From the IMG/VR virus record IMGVR_UViG_3300042455_001048, positions 1-22,414 of that record: DNA of 22,414 nucleotides. One strand, given 5' to 3'. Below the pieces are notes generated by a model. That model saw only the letters and a list, made by a program, of their open reading frames with translations, was not told the origin of the DNA and searched no databases. This DNA comes from a virus. Below, in pieces: positions 14,040 to 22,414 of this stretch. A program made the position numbers and the translations under genes. Numbering within the stretch: position 1 is the stretch's first letter; every line of letters starts with the position of its first letter.

Positions 14040-17000
14040 TGGCCGTTACAAAATATACTTGCCCACCTCAGTCCGCTTCAGGAGCTGGTACCTTTTCCGA
14101 TAATTTAGTTGGATTCCAATTAGTTACTGGTGGAGGTTTAACGCAAGGAAATTTTGAATTTGTTAGTTCTATTAATGAAAAAACAAATAGAACCTTTAAT
14201 ACGGGTAATTTCTCAGACCCTATCAGTTTAGATAGTATGGGTGTTAGTGGTGTGGTACAATCTAAATCTATTTTTGAAAATAACTTTAAGGTTTATCCTA
14301 ATTTTGACATGAGTCAAATTACCAACTTCACATTATATGGGTCGATGGTTAAACGTATTTCAGTTTCGGTTGAAACCATTATTAGTAAGTTCCCTGCGGC
14401 ATTAGAGTCGACATTCATGGGGACTAACTATGTGACAGGTGCAACCGCAACTAACATTTTATTTAATTCGGTTTACGATGAGACCGTTTTTGATTTGGAC
14501 GTTTCAAAATTAAGAAATCCATTTGATATTGACTTTTCGGTTAACTCAACAAGAAATTTAGAATTAAAAGAAATTAGTGTATCTCCATTAAGAGATATGA
14601 CAATCCAATATGCTAAGTATTCCTTATACGTCAATGGGGTTGGATATGATGTTAAATCTTTAACACCAACAACCAATACTTCTAGTGGAATATTACAAAT
14701 ATCCGTTAGTGGAAACCCTTTTTCAGGGCAAAGTATTGTATATTATAGTTTTGTTATTCGGCCTAACGACTATGAGGTTACTAAAATATTTAATGAAGAT
14801 TTAGATGAAGTTGAAAATTTCTTATTAAATAGAAGTGTAACACCAATTTATACCGCAACATTCCAAGTACCAAGAGAATCTGAAGATGGTACATATTACA
14901 CCTCAAATCAACCAATTACATGGCCATTGTATGGTGAGTGGAATATTGATATTATAACCAAATCATTTGAAAATTATTTAATACAATTAAATGAAGTTAG
15001 TGAGTATTTTGACATTTATACAACAAATTTAGTCTCAAGATTTTTAATTACAGGTTCATTTAAAGAATTTGACACCGTAACTCAAAAAATGGAAAAAGTT
15101 CTACAGATTTATGGTAGAAGTTTTGATGAAACTAAAAAATTCATAGACGCTTTAGCATTTATGACTTCGGTTAATTATAATGTTGGTAATGATATACCGT
15201 CACAATTATTAAAAAATTTAGCACAAACATTAGGTTGGGGAATTAACATTTCACCAATAACCGAGGATGATTTTTTAGGTTCTGTGTTTGGTCAAAAAAA
15301 TAAAGACAATTCACAATTTACAGGAACGTCACAAAAACAAACTCCCGATGAATTAAATTATCAGTATTACAGAAATTTAGTATTAAATTCCGCTTACTTA
15401 TTTAAATCTAAAGGAACAAGAAAATCAATTGAAGTTTTAATGAGATTGGTTGGTGCTCCTGAAGCCTTAGTTGAATTTAATGAATATGTTTATGTTGCTG
15501 ACCAAAAAATTAATTTAGAACAGTTTGATACACAATTCTATAATATTTCTGGAGGGACATACATTCAAGAATTACCGACTTACGAACAAGGTAATACATT
15601 TAACATTATGGGAGTTACCTATACAGGTTTTACTACTCAAACAACAATTCAGGATGTTAATATTAACCGAGGGGAATACCCTATGGATTTTTATGGATAT
15701 CCACAAGCACCTATCGACACTGAAAATTACTTTTTTCAGATAGGTAGCGGTTGGTTTGAACAAACACCAAAACACAGAGCTCCTGAACAAGTTGATTTAA
15801 ATAATAGTGTATTCACAGGTTCTAACCCTAATTATCAAACAACTTTAATACCTTATTCATACGGTCAAGAATATCTTAATAGATTTAGGGACTTCCCATT
15901 TATGACATTAGGTTATAATTTGAGCGCAGTTCCTGATAATAATAAAAGTTGGACTGATAATGAAGTTGGAATAAGAAGTAATTTAGATGGAGGGATTAAT
16001 GCTCGTTATTTTGTCGATGATGAAAGATTAGTATTAAATGTTAAAAATGTTGATTTATTTTTAAATCCTGCTCAAGGTATCGTATATGACGTATGGTACA
16101 TGTCTAGACAATATAATTACCCAATCCCAAATCAAGGTTTAAATTATGTGGCACCAACTTATTGTAACCCACACCCAAATATCGAGTATCCACAAAGAGG
16201 TGGTGTGGATTGGACTGAAATCAACCCACAACCAAAAAGAAAAACATTCTTTGAGTTTGCTCAAACATTTTGGCAAAATACTATTAATGTTAGAAACAGA
16301 CAATATGCTACAGATGGTAAAACAAGTGGTTATCCAACTTTATCTTCTATTTTTTGGAAGTATTTAGAGTCTCAAAAGACAATAAATATACCTAACGATA
16401 ATTTCACATATCAAACAATGATTGACTACGTGAATGGTATGGGGGATTATTGGATTAGACTTGTTGAACAAATGATTCCTGCAACAACTATTTGGAACAC
16501 TGGTGTTAAGTATGAAAATTCAATATTTCATAGGCAAAAATTTGTTTGGAGAAGACAAGAGTGTTGTAAATTTATACCAGTACCATGTAAACCATGTTCA
16601 TTAACCTCAAACATATATCGATATGATTGTAATATACAATCAGTTGAATGTGGTGTGTATCCTTGGTATGGAAGTTCTACTATTAATAGTTTTAATGCGG
16701 TTTTAGGTCAAGCGCTTAATAACTATCTTACTGCTAATGGTTATACCTTAAATGACTGTTTATTAAATACTTTAACAACTAATTGGTTTGTAGAAATAAA
16801 AATTAATGACTCAACTGTTATTCAATACCCATTTTTTGATGGAATTGGTTATACCAATATAAGTTTAAGCTCGCCACAACCAAATGATTGGGATTCCGCA
16901 TTATTAATAGCATTAAATGATTTAACAATTTACGGATATGACTATTATTTAACAACTACCGATACTATAGTTATTTATAATTCAATTTGCTCCACTTCAG

Positions 17001-17059
17001 CCTTTGGTGATAACTTCAAACTAAATGTCGGAATAAACTTTAATATTTTATGTAATTAA
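14039..17059 (+). CDS. Large baseplate protein, tail protein I / gp7-like (1006 aa), tentative
   Basis: The strongest clues are in the middle. Residues about 360-402 read FDETKKFIDALAFMTSVNYN then IPSQLLKNLAQTLGWG, and about 450-480 read YRNLVLNSAYLFKSKGTRKS then IEVLMRLVGAPEALVEFNEY. The helical 'lyKsKGT...l.r..G.p' pattern recalls the phage tail protein I / gp7-like baseplate proteins that join the wedge to fibres. T4 gp7 is 1032 aa, a similar length. Residues 1-300 are beta-rich. Near 840-860 there is a Cys cluster (ECCKFIPVPCKPC), with more Cys to the end (ILCN), suggesting metal binding or a Cys-rich fold. It starts in TAATG with the previous stop and overlaps the fibre start in the same way, so it lies immediately before the fibre as I precedes H in P2-like phages. 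The function is inferred; a fibre-adaptor role is likely. Confidence 0.72.
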   Translation: MAVTKYTCPPQSASGAGTFSDNLVGFQLVTGGGLTQGNFEFVSSINEKTNRTFNTGNFSDPISLDSMGVSGVVQSKSIFENNFKVYPNFDMSQITNFTLYGSMVKRISVSVETIISKFPAALESTFMGTNYVTGATATNILFNSVYDETVFDLDVSKLRNPFDIDFSVNSTRNLELKEISVSPLRDMTIQYAKYSLYVNGVGYDVKSLTPTTNTSSGILQISVSGNPFSGQSIVYYSFVIRPNDYEVTKIFNEDLDEVENFLLNRSVTPIYTATFQVPRESEDGTYYTSNQPITWPLYGEWNIDIITKSFENYLIQLNEVSEYFDIYTTNLVSRFLITGSFKEFDTVTQKMEKVLQIYGRSFDETKKFIDALAFMTSVNYNVGNDIPSQLLKNLAQTLGWGINISPITEDDFLGSVFGQKNKDNSQFTGTSQKQTPDELNYQYYRNLVLNSAYLFKSKGTRKSIEVLMRLVGAPEALVEFNEYVYVADQKINLEQFDTQFYNISGGTYIQELPTYEQGNTFNIMGVTYTGFTTQTTIQDVNINRGEYPMDFYGYPQAPIDTENYFFQIGSGWFEQTPKHRAPEQVDLNNSVFTGSNPNYQTTLIPYSYGQEYLNRFRDFPFMTLGYNLSAVPDNNKSWTDNEVGIRSNLDGGINARYFVDDERLVLNVKNVDLFLNPAQGIVYDVWYMSRQYNYPIPNQGLNYVAPTYCNPHPNIEYPQRGGVDWTEINPQPKRKTFFEFAQTFWQNTINVRNRQYATDGKTSGYPTLSSIFWKYLESQKTINIPNDNFTYQTMIDYVNGMGDYWIRLVEQMIPATTIWNTGVKYENSIFHRQKFVWRRQECCKFIPVPCKPCSLTSNIYRYDCNIQSVECGVYPWYGSSTINSFNAVLGQALNNYLTANGYTLNDCLLNTLTTNWFVEIKINDSTVIQYPFFDGIGYTNISLSSPQPNDWDSALLIALNDLTIYGYDYYLTTTDTIVIYNSICSTSAFGDNFKLNVGINFNILCN

Positions 17060-20000
17060 TGTCTTGTACTTTATTATATACCTCAACTATAACTGGTGAT
17101 TGTTCAAATACTAATGTTGGAGGATTCACTATAGATATTAATGGTAGTGCTCCTGATTATTCAATTCAGTGGATTAACCCATCTTCTTTAGGAACTATAG
17201 CGTTAGGTGCTGGTGTTATACAATATGAGGTTACATCATTATCTGCGGGGACTTACACATTTAATATTATTGATTCATGTATACCAACATTAACGATTGT
17301 CCCCGTAAATGTATATATATCAAGTGGAACGTGTGTAAGTATTGATTCTCATACTAATGCTACTTGTGGCCAAAATAACGGTAGTCTTACCGCATCAACC
17401 CAAAATCTTTATGGTATAAGTCAATTCTACCTTTACGATACAATTAATGGTTATATTACTTCGGCGTCATCAGTGACAAATACTTTTGCATTTGATAATA
17501 TGTTAAGTCCTGGAATTTATTATGTTATAGGTGATGATGGTGGTGGATGTTCCGGTAAGTCAGAAACATGTATTGTTCAAAGTGCGGAAACATTTGACTA
17601 CGGATTTTATGTTGTTAATGATGCGGGGTGTGCGGTAAATTCGGGTAAAATATTTATTACAGGATTAACAGGCACGCCACCATACACTTATTTATGGTCA
17701 AACGGAGGAACAAACTCATCAATTAGCGGTTTAAGTGCCTCGACTTACGGTGTTATTGTTACTGATGGTAATGGATGTACTATTTCTAAATCGGTAACGG
17801 TATTACAAGTGCCATTAGTTGGTTTAGGAGCGTTTACCTCAATTAGTCCAACTTGTTTTGCGTCTAACGGAGAAATTACGGTTACGGTAACAGGTGGAAC
17901 CGCGCCATATTATTTTTCAGGTTCAAATGGGACTGTTTATATTACATTTGACCAAACTTACACTTTTACAAATTTAGCTTCAGGTGTTTTTACAGTACAA
18001 GTGACGGATGCTGGTTTATGTAATTTTGTTGCAAGTACAACATTATTACCTCCAGGAGGATTTAGTATTGTTGGTATTGGTGTTAATAATTCAAACTGTA
18101 ACAATAACGGGGGGTCTTTAAACCCAATTCAATTATTTGGTGGTAGTGGTAATTACACCTATGACTTACAATATCCTGATGGACATCATGATATTGTAAG
18201 TACAACAAATCAAAATTGGCAATTTACGGGACTTTCAGGAGGTACTTATAATTTAACAATTAATGATGGTGTCTGTACCTTTACCAGTGCTTATACTATC
18301 AATAATACTGTTCAATTTAATTTAACAACAACAAGTACAGGAACAACTTGTGGTTTTACTAATGGAGCTATTAATTTAGAAATTTCAGGTAGTACAGGGC
18401 CTTATACTTACTCAATAAATGGGTTAAGTTTGGTTTCGCCTTTAAGTGCTTATACATTTAGTAATCTGGCCTCAGGAACATATACGGCTAGTGTTACAGA
18501 CTTTAGTGGGTGTCAACAAACTAATTCTGTATTAGTTGCCCCATCCGCAAATCCTAATTTTATATTAAATGCGACAAATACAGTAAATGGTTCTGATGGT
18601 ACTATCACCGCATACATAACTAATGGTTTACCACCATTTACTTTAAATTGGAGTAGTAACGTAAATGGACAAACAGGGGATACGATTAATAGTTTATCAG
18701 CTGGCACGTATTCACTTACAGTTATAGATTTTAATGGGTGTTCTACAATATCAAGTGTTATTATTACGGGTACAAATAGTGTGGCATCCTATCAGACATA
18801 TACAATATGTGATACTGATTTTATCAATTCACCAAATGCAATTAAAACGGGGCCTAAACAAATGTTAAATGAAGGTTTTTATGATTTAACATTTAATGAT
18901 ATAAATTGTGTGTTAAATGAAGCAATTTTTGAGGCGATTGTGAGTGTTAGTGGTGATGTTTTAACTCAACAATTTTATGCTGGTACAACATTAAACGAAT
19001 ATCCTGCAGATAATCAATTTTATGACACAATTACGGGGTTATTATTACAATTTGATGGTATTGCAAGTGTGGATATTAATCCTCTAAGAAACACTATTCA
19101 AATTTTAACTGATTGTGACTCGTTAGTTTCTTTATCGGATGCTCAAGTTATTATTAACATGAAAATATATTATGATATCTCGTGCGTTAGTTGTCCTAGT
19201 CCAACACCAACACCGACACAAACACCAACGCCAACTAACACTCCTACACCAACAGTCACACTTGGGTTAAGTCCAACACCAACAAATACCTCAACTCCAG
19301 CAAATACGCCAACACCTACACCAACAAAAACACCAACTCCAACACCTTTACCGATAATACCAATATGTTCTGTGATAATTAATGGTAGTACTAACGTATC
19401 CGCCTATTTTCCATCATCAAATACTAACGTATCTTTAGGTTTTTCAGTAAGTGCACTTGATATTGCACATACAACAACTAAACTATGGTTGGATACTGGA
19501 TTGATAATTAAAGAATATAACATAACATTAAACCCTTGGTCAAAAACGTTCAACAGAAACATCGCATACCCTTCAGGTGTTTCTTTAGGGGCTGGTTTAG
19601 GTGCCATTAGCAGCTCTCAGTTAATCTCAACAAACACTTCAGTATCTCCTAATCAAATAATTACTTTAGATATTACCACAAGTACCGCAGTTTCAACTGT
19701 GATTGGAACACTACTGCCTGGTAGGGAGGTTTCGGGTGATATTTTATTAACAACAACAAATAAAATATTAGTTACTAATTCAACTACCTCAGGTCCATAT
19801 CTTACATATCTAACCCAATATAGTTATCCGTCAGGTACTTTTGAAGTTGAGGTCGATATTACGTCAACCACACCCCAACCGTATGGTATATTTATCGATA
19901 GTGGTAATATATATGTTTGTAACAATGGTGGTCAAATATATAAGGTTAATGTTAACTTTCCATATACACAAACATTATTTAATAACTCAGGGTTATATGT

Positions 20001-20346
20001 TGAAGGAGCATCTCAAGTACCAAGTTGTTGTAATACTAACCTAAACTTACCTATAACATACTATACTTGGTTTACTAATCTTGATACCTACACATCATCT
20101 GATATTACTCCCTGTATAGCCACTGGTTGTGGGGCAAATTTATACACAGCAACATCGACAATAGCTCCTGGAATTGTAATATATCAGGATAATGCTTTAA
20201 CAATACCATTTGTTGGTACTAATTATGGTGTTTCAGGTGGTGGATGGGGTAGATTGTTTTTATCAGATGATTGCCCAATAATTGGATTGAGAAATATTGC
20301 ACAAGTAAATGGTTCAGGACAAGTTCTAAGTAATTATACATGTTAA
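17059..20346 (+). CDS. Tail fibre / adhesin with SprB-like repeats and Pro-Thr linker (1095 aa)
   Basis: The protein is modular. Residues 5-570 hold about seven SprB-like repeats of roughly 70-80 aa, each with a Cys near the start, then a G-x-I/L-x-x-x-x-x-G-x-x-PY core (for example [17 protein letters not shown]), then LSAGTY and VTDxNGC. Residues 575-710 form a separate globular module ([10 protein letters not shown] to YDISCVSC). Residues 713-764 are a linker of alternating Pro and Thr. Residues 769-1095 are beta-rich ([17 protein letters not shown], then a Cys/Gly-rich end YTC) and may be the receptor-binding head. No signal peptide or anchor is seen, so it fits a virion fibre and not a secreted adhesin. 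The start overlaps the tail-I-like gene by one base. SprB repeats are known from the Flavobacterium gliding adhesin; their use on a phage fibre suggests a Bacteroidetes host, which is inference. Confidence 0.82.
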   Translation: MSCTLLYTSTITGDCSNTNVGGFTIDINGSAPDYSIQWINPSSLGTIALGAGVIQYEVTSLSAGTYTFNIIDSCIPTLTIVPVNVYISSGTCVSIDSHTNATCGQNNGSLTASTQNLYGISQFYLYDTINGYITSASSVTNTFAFDNMLSPGIYYVIGDDGGGCSGKSETCIVQSAETFDYGFYVVNDAGCAVNSGKIFITGLTGTPPYTYLWSNGGTNSSISGLSASTYGVIVTDGNGCTISKSVTVLQVPLVGLGAFTSISPTCFASNGEITVTVTGGTAPYYFSGSNGTVYITFDQTYTFTNLASGVFTVQVTDAGLCNFVASTTLLPPGGFSIVGIGVNNSNCNNNGGSLNPIQLFGGSGNYTYDLQYPDGHHDIVSTTNQNWQFTGLSGGTYNLTINDGVCTFTSAYTINNTVQFNLTTTSTGTTCGFTNGAINLEISGSTGPYTYSINGLSLVSPLSAYTFSNLASGTYTASVTDFSGCQQTNSVLVAPSANPNFILNATNTVNGSDGTITAYITNGLPPFTLNWSSNVNGQTGDTINSLSAGTYSLTVIDFNGCSTISSVIITGTNSVASYQTYTICDTDFINSPNAIKTGPKQMLNEGFYDLTFNDINCVLNEAIFEAIVSVSGDVLTQQFYAGTTLNEYPADNQFYDTITGLLLQFDGIASVDINPLRNTIQILTDCDSLVSLSDAQVIINMKIYYDISCVSCPSPTPTPTQTPTPTNTPTPTVTLGLSPTPTNTSTPANTPTPTPTKTPTPTPLPIIPICSVIINGSTNVSAYFPSSNTNVSLGFSVSALDIAHTTTKLWLDTGLIIKEYNITLNPWSKTFNRNIAYPSGVSLGAGLGAISSSQLISTNTSVSPNQIITLDITTSTAVSTVIGTLLPGREVSGDILLTTTNKILVTNSTTSGPYLTYLTQYSYPSGTFEVEVDITSTTPQPYGIFIDSGNIYVCNNGGQIYKVNVNFPYTQTLFNNSGLYVEGASQVPSCCNTNLNLPITYYTWFTNLDTYTSSDITPCIATGCGANLYTATSTIAPGIVIYQDNALTIPFVGTNYGVSGGGWGRLFLSDDCPIIGLRNIAQVNGSGQVLSNYTC
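17071..18768 (+). repeat. Tandem SprB-like protein repeats (about seven units)
   Basis: Units start near residues 13, 100, 190, 265, 346, 430 and 505 of the fibre. Each ends in a T-Y-x-(L/V/F)-x-(V/I)-x-D motif followed by a Cys in most units. They are divergent at the DNA level, so this is an old protein-level array and not a recent tandem duplication. Confidence 0.7.
19195..19350 (+). repeat. Pro-Thr-rich linker coding repeat
   Basis: About 52 codons alternate CCA/CCT/CCG/CCC-type proline and ACA/ACT/ACC/ACG threonine with Asn, Ser and Lys interruptions ([19 protein letters not shown] and so on). The mixed codon choice shows selection on the protein. It forms an extended, flexible spacer between the SprB/globular part and the C-terminal head of the fibre. 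Confidence 0.85.
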
Positions 20347-20377
20347 TATATGACAAACTCAATTAGTTTACTGGTAA

Positions 20378-20554
20378 TTAATCAATTGGGTCTTTTTTAC
20401 CTAAACCACCATAAAGTCTCATAAGTTTTAGGGATTCATGATAGTTTTTTTCTAATCTGTCTAGTTCTTTTTCAGGGACACCTTTTTCACAGGCAACCTC
20501 ATACGCATCTTTAGATTCAGAAACCAATTTTGATATTGTTTTTAGTAGTTTCAT
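20378..20554 (-). CDS. Small charged helical protein of unknown function (58 aa)
   Basis: Reading the minus strand from ATG at 20554 to TAA at 20378-20380 gives 58 residues: it begins MKLLKTISKLVSESKDAYEV, has EKELDRLEKNYHESLKLMRL in the middle and ends GGLGKKDPID. The middle is rich in Lys/Glu/Leu with heptad-like spacing, so a helical or short coiled-coil protein is expected; one Cys is at residue 22. Codon use resembles the neighbouring genes. Its upstream region on its own strand has TATTTATACTAT directly before ATG, like other starts here. It is the only gene on the reverse strand and converges with the fibre gene. I do not recognise it. It is likely a small accessory gene inserted between the fibre and the glycosyltransferase. 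Confidence 0.6.
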   Translation of the reverse strand: MKLLKTISKLVSESKDAYEVACEKGVPEKELDRLEKNYHESLKLMRLYGGLGKKDPID

Positions 20555-20625
20555 ATAGTATAAATATCTACCAAAACACCATTTATTAAGATGGATGATT
20601 AATTATATTTATTTTAAAACATAAA
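20555..20625. promoter_or_regulatory. Divergent intergenic region with TATAAATA / TATTTAT elements
   Basis: This 71-base gap lies between the minus-strand 58-aa gene and the plus-strand glycosyltransferase gene. TATAAATA at 20559-20566 reads as TATTTATA on the minus strand, four bases from the minus start. TATTTAT at 20606-20612 lies 13 bases before the plus start. A two-way promoter region is plausible. No Shine-Dalgarno is seen on either side; AAAACATAAA precedes the plus ATG. Confidence 0.35.
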
Positions 20626-21603
20626 ATGGATAAAAATTTAAGATTTGTATGTGCCCAACCTGATGTACCATATTTTTATTGGCAAGTTAGGGTGTACGTT
20701 GAAAATTTTATAGAAAAAGGTATTTTACCAAACCAAATACATGTTATTTTTGGTATAGTAACACCAAATACCGAACCAACTTCAGATTCGTTAAAATTAA
20801 AAGAATTGGGAATTAATATCCATCATTATTTAGACGACAGAGAACAAAAACATTATATTCCAAACATTAAGCCATTTTTAATTCATAAATGGTTAAAGGA
20901 ATTCCCTCAACACGGAGAATGTTTTTTCTTACATGATGCTGATATAATTTTTAGAGAATTACCTGATTTTAAAACATTAATGGAGGATGATGTTTTATAT
21001 CTTTCAGATACTGTTGGTTATATTGGGTTTAATTACATTATGGATTGTTGTAAAAGATATGAATCTCATCACCCACAATCTAAACAAGGGCAATTACTAC
21101 AAGAAATGGTTGATGTTATTGGTGTTACGACCGAATGTGTTGAATGTAATGAAAATAATTCAGGCGGTGGTCAATATTTGATTAAAAAAACAGATTGGAT
21201 GATTTGGGAAAAAATCTATATGGATTGTGCGCCACTATATGACCAAATGATGGATTACCAAAAACGTTTCCCAATAAACCAAGGTGAAATACAATTTTGG
21301 ACTGCAGAAATGTGGTCTTTATTATGGAACTTATGGTATTTTGGAAAAGAAACTAAAGTAGTTAAAGATTTAGATTTTTCATGGGCAACCGACTCAATTT
21401 CTATTTACGAACAAAGACCAATACTTCATATGGCAGGAGTAACTTCAGATATGAAAACAACTAAATTTTATAAAGGTGATTTTATTAATGTTAATCCATT
21501 AATTAAGTTAACGGAAAATTTTGAATATTTTGATTATGTTGAAGAACATAGTTCTACAAAAAAATATATAGATGTTATGAAATCTATAGTAAAAAAACAA
21601 TAA
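20626..21603 (+). CDS. GT-A type glycosyltransferase, HPAT/SERGT-like (325 aa)
   Basis: The product probably transfers a sugar from a nucleotide-sugar donor. Residues 8-30 (VCAQPDVPYFYWQVRVYVEN) match the opening PY-x-WQ pattern of the hydroxyproline-arabinosyltransferase / serine-galactosyltransferase type. FLHDADIIF places an acidic D-x-D at 104-106 after a hydrophobic strand, the expected metal/nucleotide-sugar site of a GT-A fold. GGGQYLIKKTDW (180-191) looks like the acceptor-side loop, and WTAEMWSLLW (225-234) matches the AEM-W/Y signature of that group. His268 in PILHMAGV may be the C-terminal metal ligand. There is no signal peptide or membrane span, so it should act in the host cytoplasm. 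It stands alone with its own upstream gap and is flanked by two fibres having Pro/Thr linkers, which may be its substrate. The glycosyltransferase call is fairly firm; the subfamily and substrate are inferred from remembered motifs. Confidence 0.68.
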   Translation: MDKNLRFVCAQPDVPYFYWQVRVYVENFIEKGILPNQIHVIFGIVTPNTEPTSDSLKLKELGINIHHYLDDREQKHYIPNIKPFLIHKWLKEFPQHGECFFLHDADIIFRELPDFKTLMEDDVLYLSDTVGYIGFNYIMDCCKRYESHHPQSKQGQLLQEMVDVIGVTTECVECNENNSGGGQYLIKKTDWMIWEKIYMDCAPLYDQMMDYQKRFPINQGEIQFWTAEMWSLLWNLWYFGKETKVVKDLDFSWATDSISIYEQRPILHMAGVTSDMKTTKFYKGDFINVNPLIKLTENFEYFDYVEEHSSTKKYIDVMKSIVKKQ

Positions 21604-21609
21604 TCTGAT

Positions 21610-21626
21610 TATTTATAGTATAAATA
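21610..21626 (+). promoter_or_regulatory. Perfect inverted repeat TATTTATA-G-TATAAATA before the second fibre gene
   Basis: The 17-base palindrome lies three bases before the ATG at 21630 and six bases after the glycosyltransferase stop. One arm is the recurring TATTTAT element and the other is the T4-type late-promoter octamer TATAAATA. It may be a promoter or a binding site; it has no T-tract and is a poor terminator. Confidence 0.35.
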
Positions 21627-21629
21627 ACA

Positions 21630-22414
21630 ATGACTAACACGACATCTTTACTTCAACAAAAAAACGAATGTGATGTAATTACAATATTTCCAATGACCGT
21701 TGAGTGTTTAGTTAACAATCCGTCATCACAAAATGCGACTGATGGAGGTTTATCTATTTCTATAACAGGAGGAACACCACCATACATAGTTGCTTGGAGT
21801 AATGGTAATATATCTCCGGCAATTAATAATTTAGGTGCTGGTAGTTATACGGCAATAGTTACTGACTATTCTTGGTCAGGGAGTGGTCCTGATTATACGG
21901 CAACTACAACATGTGTGTTAACCGCACCTATAACACCTACAACTACAACCACAACAACGGTTGCTCCTGTATTACTCTATGATATTTGTTTAACAGTGTA
22001 TAAACAACCAAGTAATTATCAAATACACTTTAACCCTAATGGTATATATAATGGTATCTATAGTAGTGGTTATCAATCATGGATATCAGATGACTCAGTA
22101 TACCAAATTGTTTGGGGTACACTATACCAGTCATGGACTGTAATTCCGCCCCCAACAAATCCTGGTTATTATTTACTATCACCCTCACCATATCCACCTT
22201 TAACGGGATGGTATATAAATGGTGCGTTAGGAACTGTTGTATCAAATCAAGGTCTTTGTGTACCGTTACCAAGTAACCCGTCATTTACATATTCACTTAC
22301 TCAACCAACTTGTATATGTGATGGTAATATAATTATAACGGCTTCTAATGGAACACCACCATATCAGTACTCAGTTGATAATGGAGTGACATTCACTAGT
22401 AATTCAGGGCTCTT
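21630..22414 (+). CDS. Second SprB-repeat tail fibre / adhesin, N-terminal part (3' end cut by window)
   Basis: The frame is open from ATG at 21630 to the window edge (261 codons). Residues about 23-98 form one SprB-like repeat: ATDGGLSISITGGTPPYIVA, then WSNGN, NNLGAGSYTAIVTDYSW and a closing Cys. Residues 102-110 are a short Thr linker (TPTTTTTTT). The next module (about 114-210) is rich in Trp, Tyr, Pro and Ser (YQSWISDDSVYQIVWGTLYQ, PLTGWYING) and ends in GLCVPLP; it resembles a carbohydrate- or surface-contact beta module but I cannot name it. A further SprB repeat begins near 222 (TCICDGNIIITASNGTPPYQ) and is cut off. It has no Shine-Dalgarno. With the 1095-aa fibre it suggests a set of modular fibres built from the same parts. 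The total length is unknown. Confidence 0.78.
   Translation, partial: MTNTTSLLQQKNECDVITIFPMTVECLVNNPSSQNATDGGLSISITGGTPPYIVAWSNGNISPAINNLGAGSYTAIVTDYSWSGSGPDYTATTTCVLTAPITPTTTTTTTVAPVLLYDICLTVYKQPSNYQIHFNPNGIYNGIYSSGYQSWISDDSVYQIVWGTLYQSWTVIPPPTNPGYYLLSPSPYPPLTGWYINGALGTVVSNQGLCVPLPSNPSFTYSLTQPTCICDGNIIITASNGTPPYQYSVDNGVTFTSNSGL
21933..21959 (+). repeat. Poly-threonine linker in second fibre
   Basis: ACA CCT is followed by seven threonine codons in mixed synonymous form (ACA, ACT, ACC, ACG). It separates the first SprB repeat from the Trp/Tyr-rich module, the role the Pro-Thr linker plays in the first fibre. Confidence 0.7.

Noticed and set aside
19195-19350. CRISPR-like or DNA-level repeat array
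   Set aside because: The periodicity comes from alternating Pro/Thr codons with mixed synonymous use; there are no constant repeats with unique spacers.
20350-20424. A separate 25-codon gene directly after the first fibre
   Set aside because: Too short, antisense to the better-supported 58-aa gene over part of its length, and without a motif; kept only as a possible scar in the findings.
1-22414. Stop-codon reassignment (TAG read as an amino acid)
   Set aside because: No gene here ends in TAG (eleven of twelve use TAA, one TGA), but the long frames run cleanly under the standard code with no in-frame TAG, so there is no evidence for recoding.

Overview
The window looks like part of the genome of a large, AT-rich, contractile-tailed (myovirus) bacteriophage, probably from an environmental sample and probably infecting a Bacteroidetes host. 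Three things point to a phage: a gp25-like / gp6-like baseplate pair, a long co-directional run of big tail/baseplate genes with minimal or overlapping junctions, and fibre proteins at the end of the run. The host guess rests on two weaker signs. Almost no start has a Shine-Dalgarno sequence in front of it, and the fibres carry SprB-type repeats, a module best known from the gliding adhesin of Flavobacterium. Host identity is inference.

Layout. (1) 1-1304: C-terminal half of a class I ribonucleotide reductase large subunit of the eukaryote-like type, closed by a strong intrinsic terminator. (2) 1403-3706: gp25-like then gp6/Baseplate_J-like wedge proteins, the same order as W-J in P2-like phages. 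(3) 3779-14039: five genes for large, unrecognised structural proteins (1828, 598, 271, 392 and 302 aa). The first has a carboxypeptidase-regulatory-like domain and a surprising 67-residue hydrophobic stretch. The 392-aa one has a PKD domain. A probable broken zinc-ribbon mini-gene lies between the last two. (4) 14039-17059: a 1006-aa protein resembling tail protein I / gp7-type wedge proteins, coupled to (5) 17059-20346, a 1095-aa fibre with about seven SprB-like repeats, a Pro-Thr linker and a C-terminal beta domain. (6) 20378-20554 (minus strand): a 58-aa charged helical protein, the only reverse-strand gene. (7) 20626-21603: a GT-A type glycosyltransferase with HPAT/SERGT-like motifs. (8) 21630 to the window end: a second SprB-repeat, Thr-linker fibre gene, cut by the edge.

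How the parts may work together. The reductase supplies dNTPs for replication. The gp25 to fibre block is read as one late module that builds the baseplate and host-binding apparatus. The glycosyltransferase sits between two fibres with Pro/Thr-rich linkers, so it may decorate them; that is a hypothesis. Every gene-block start with a real upstream gap has a TATTTAT element in the gap, and tightly coupled starts do not need one, so this may be the phage's late promoter. No tRNA, CRISPR array, insertion sequence or integration signal was seen. All non-coding gaps are under 300 bases.
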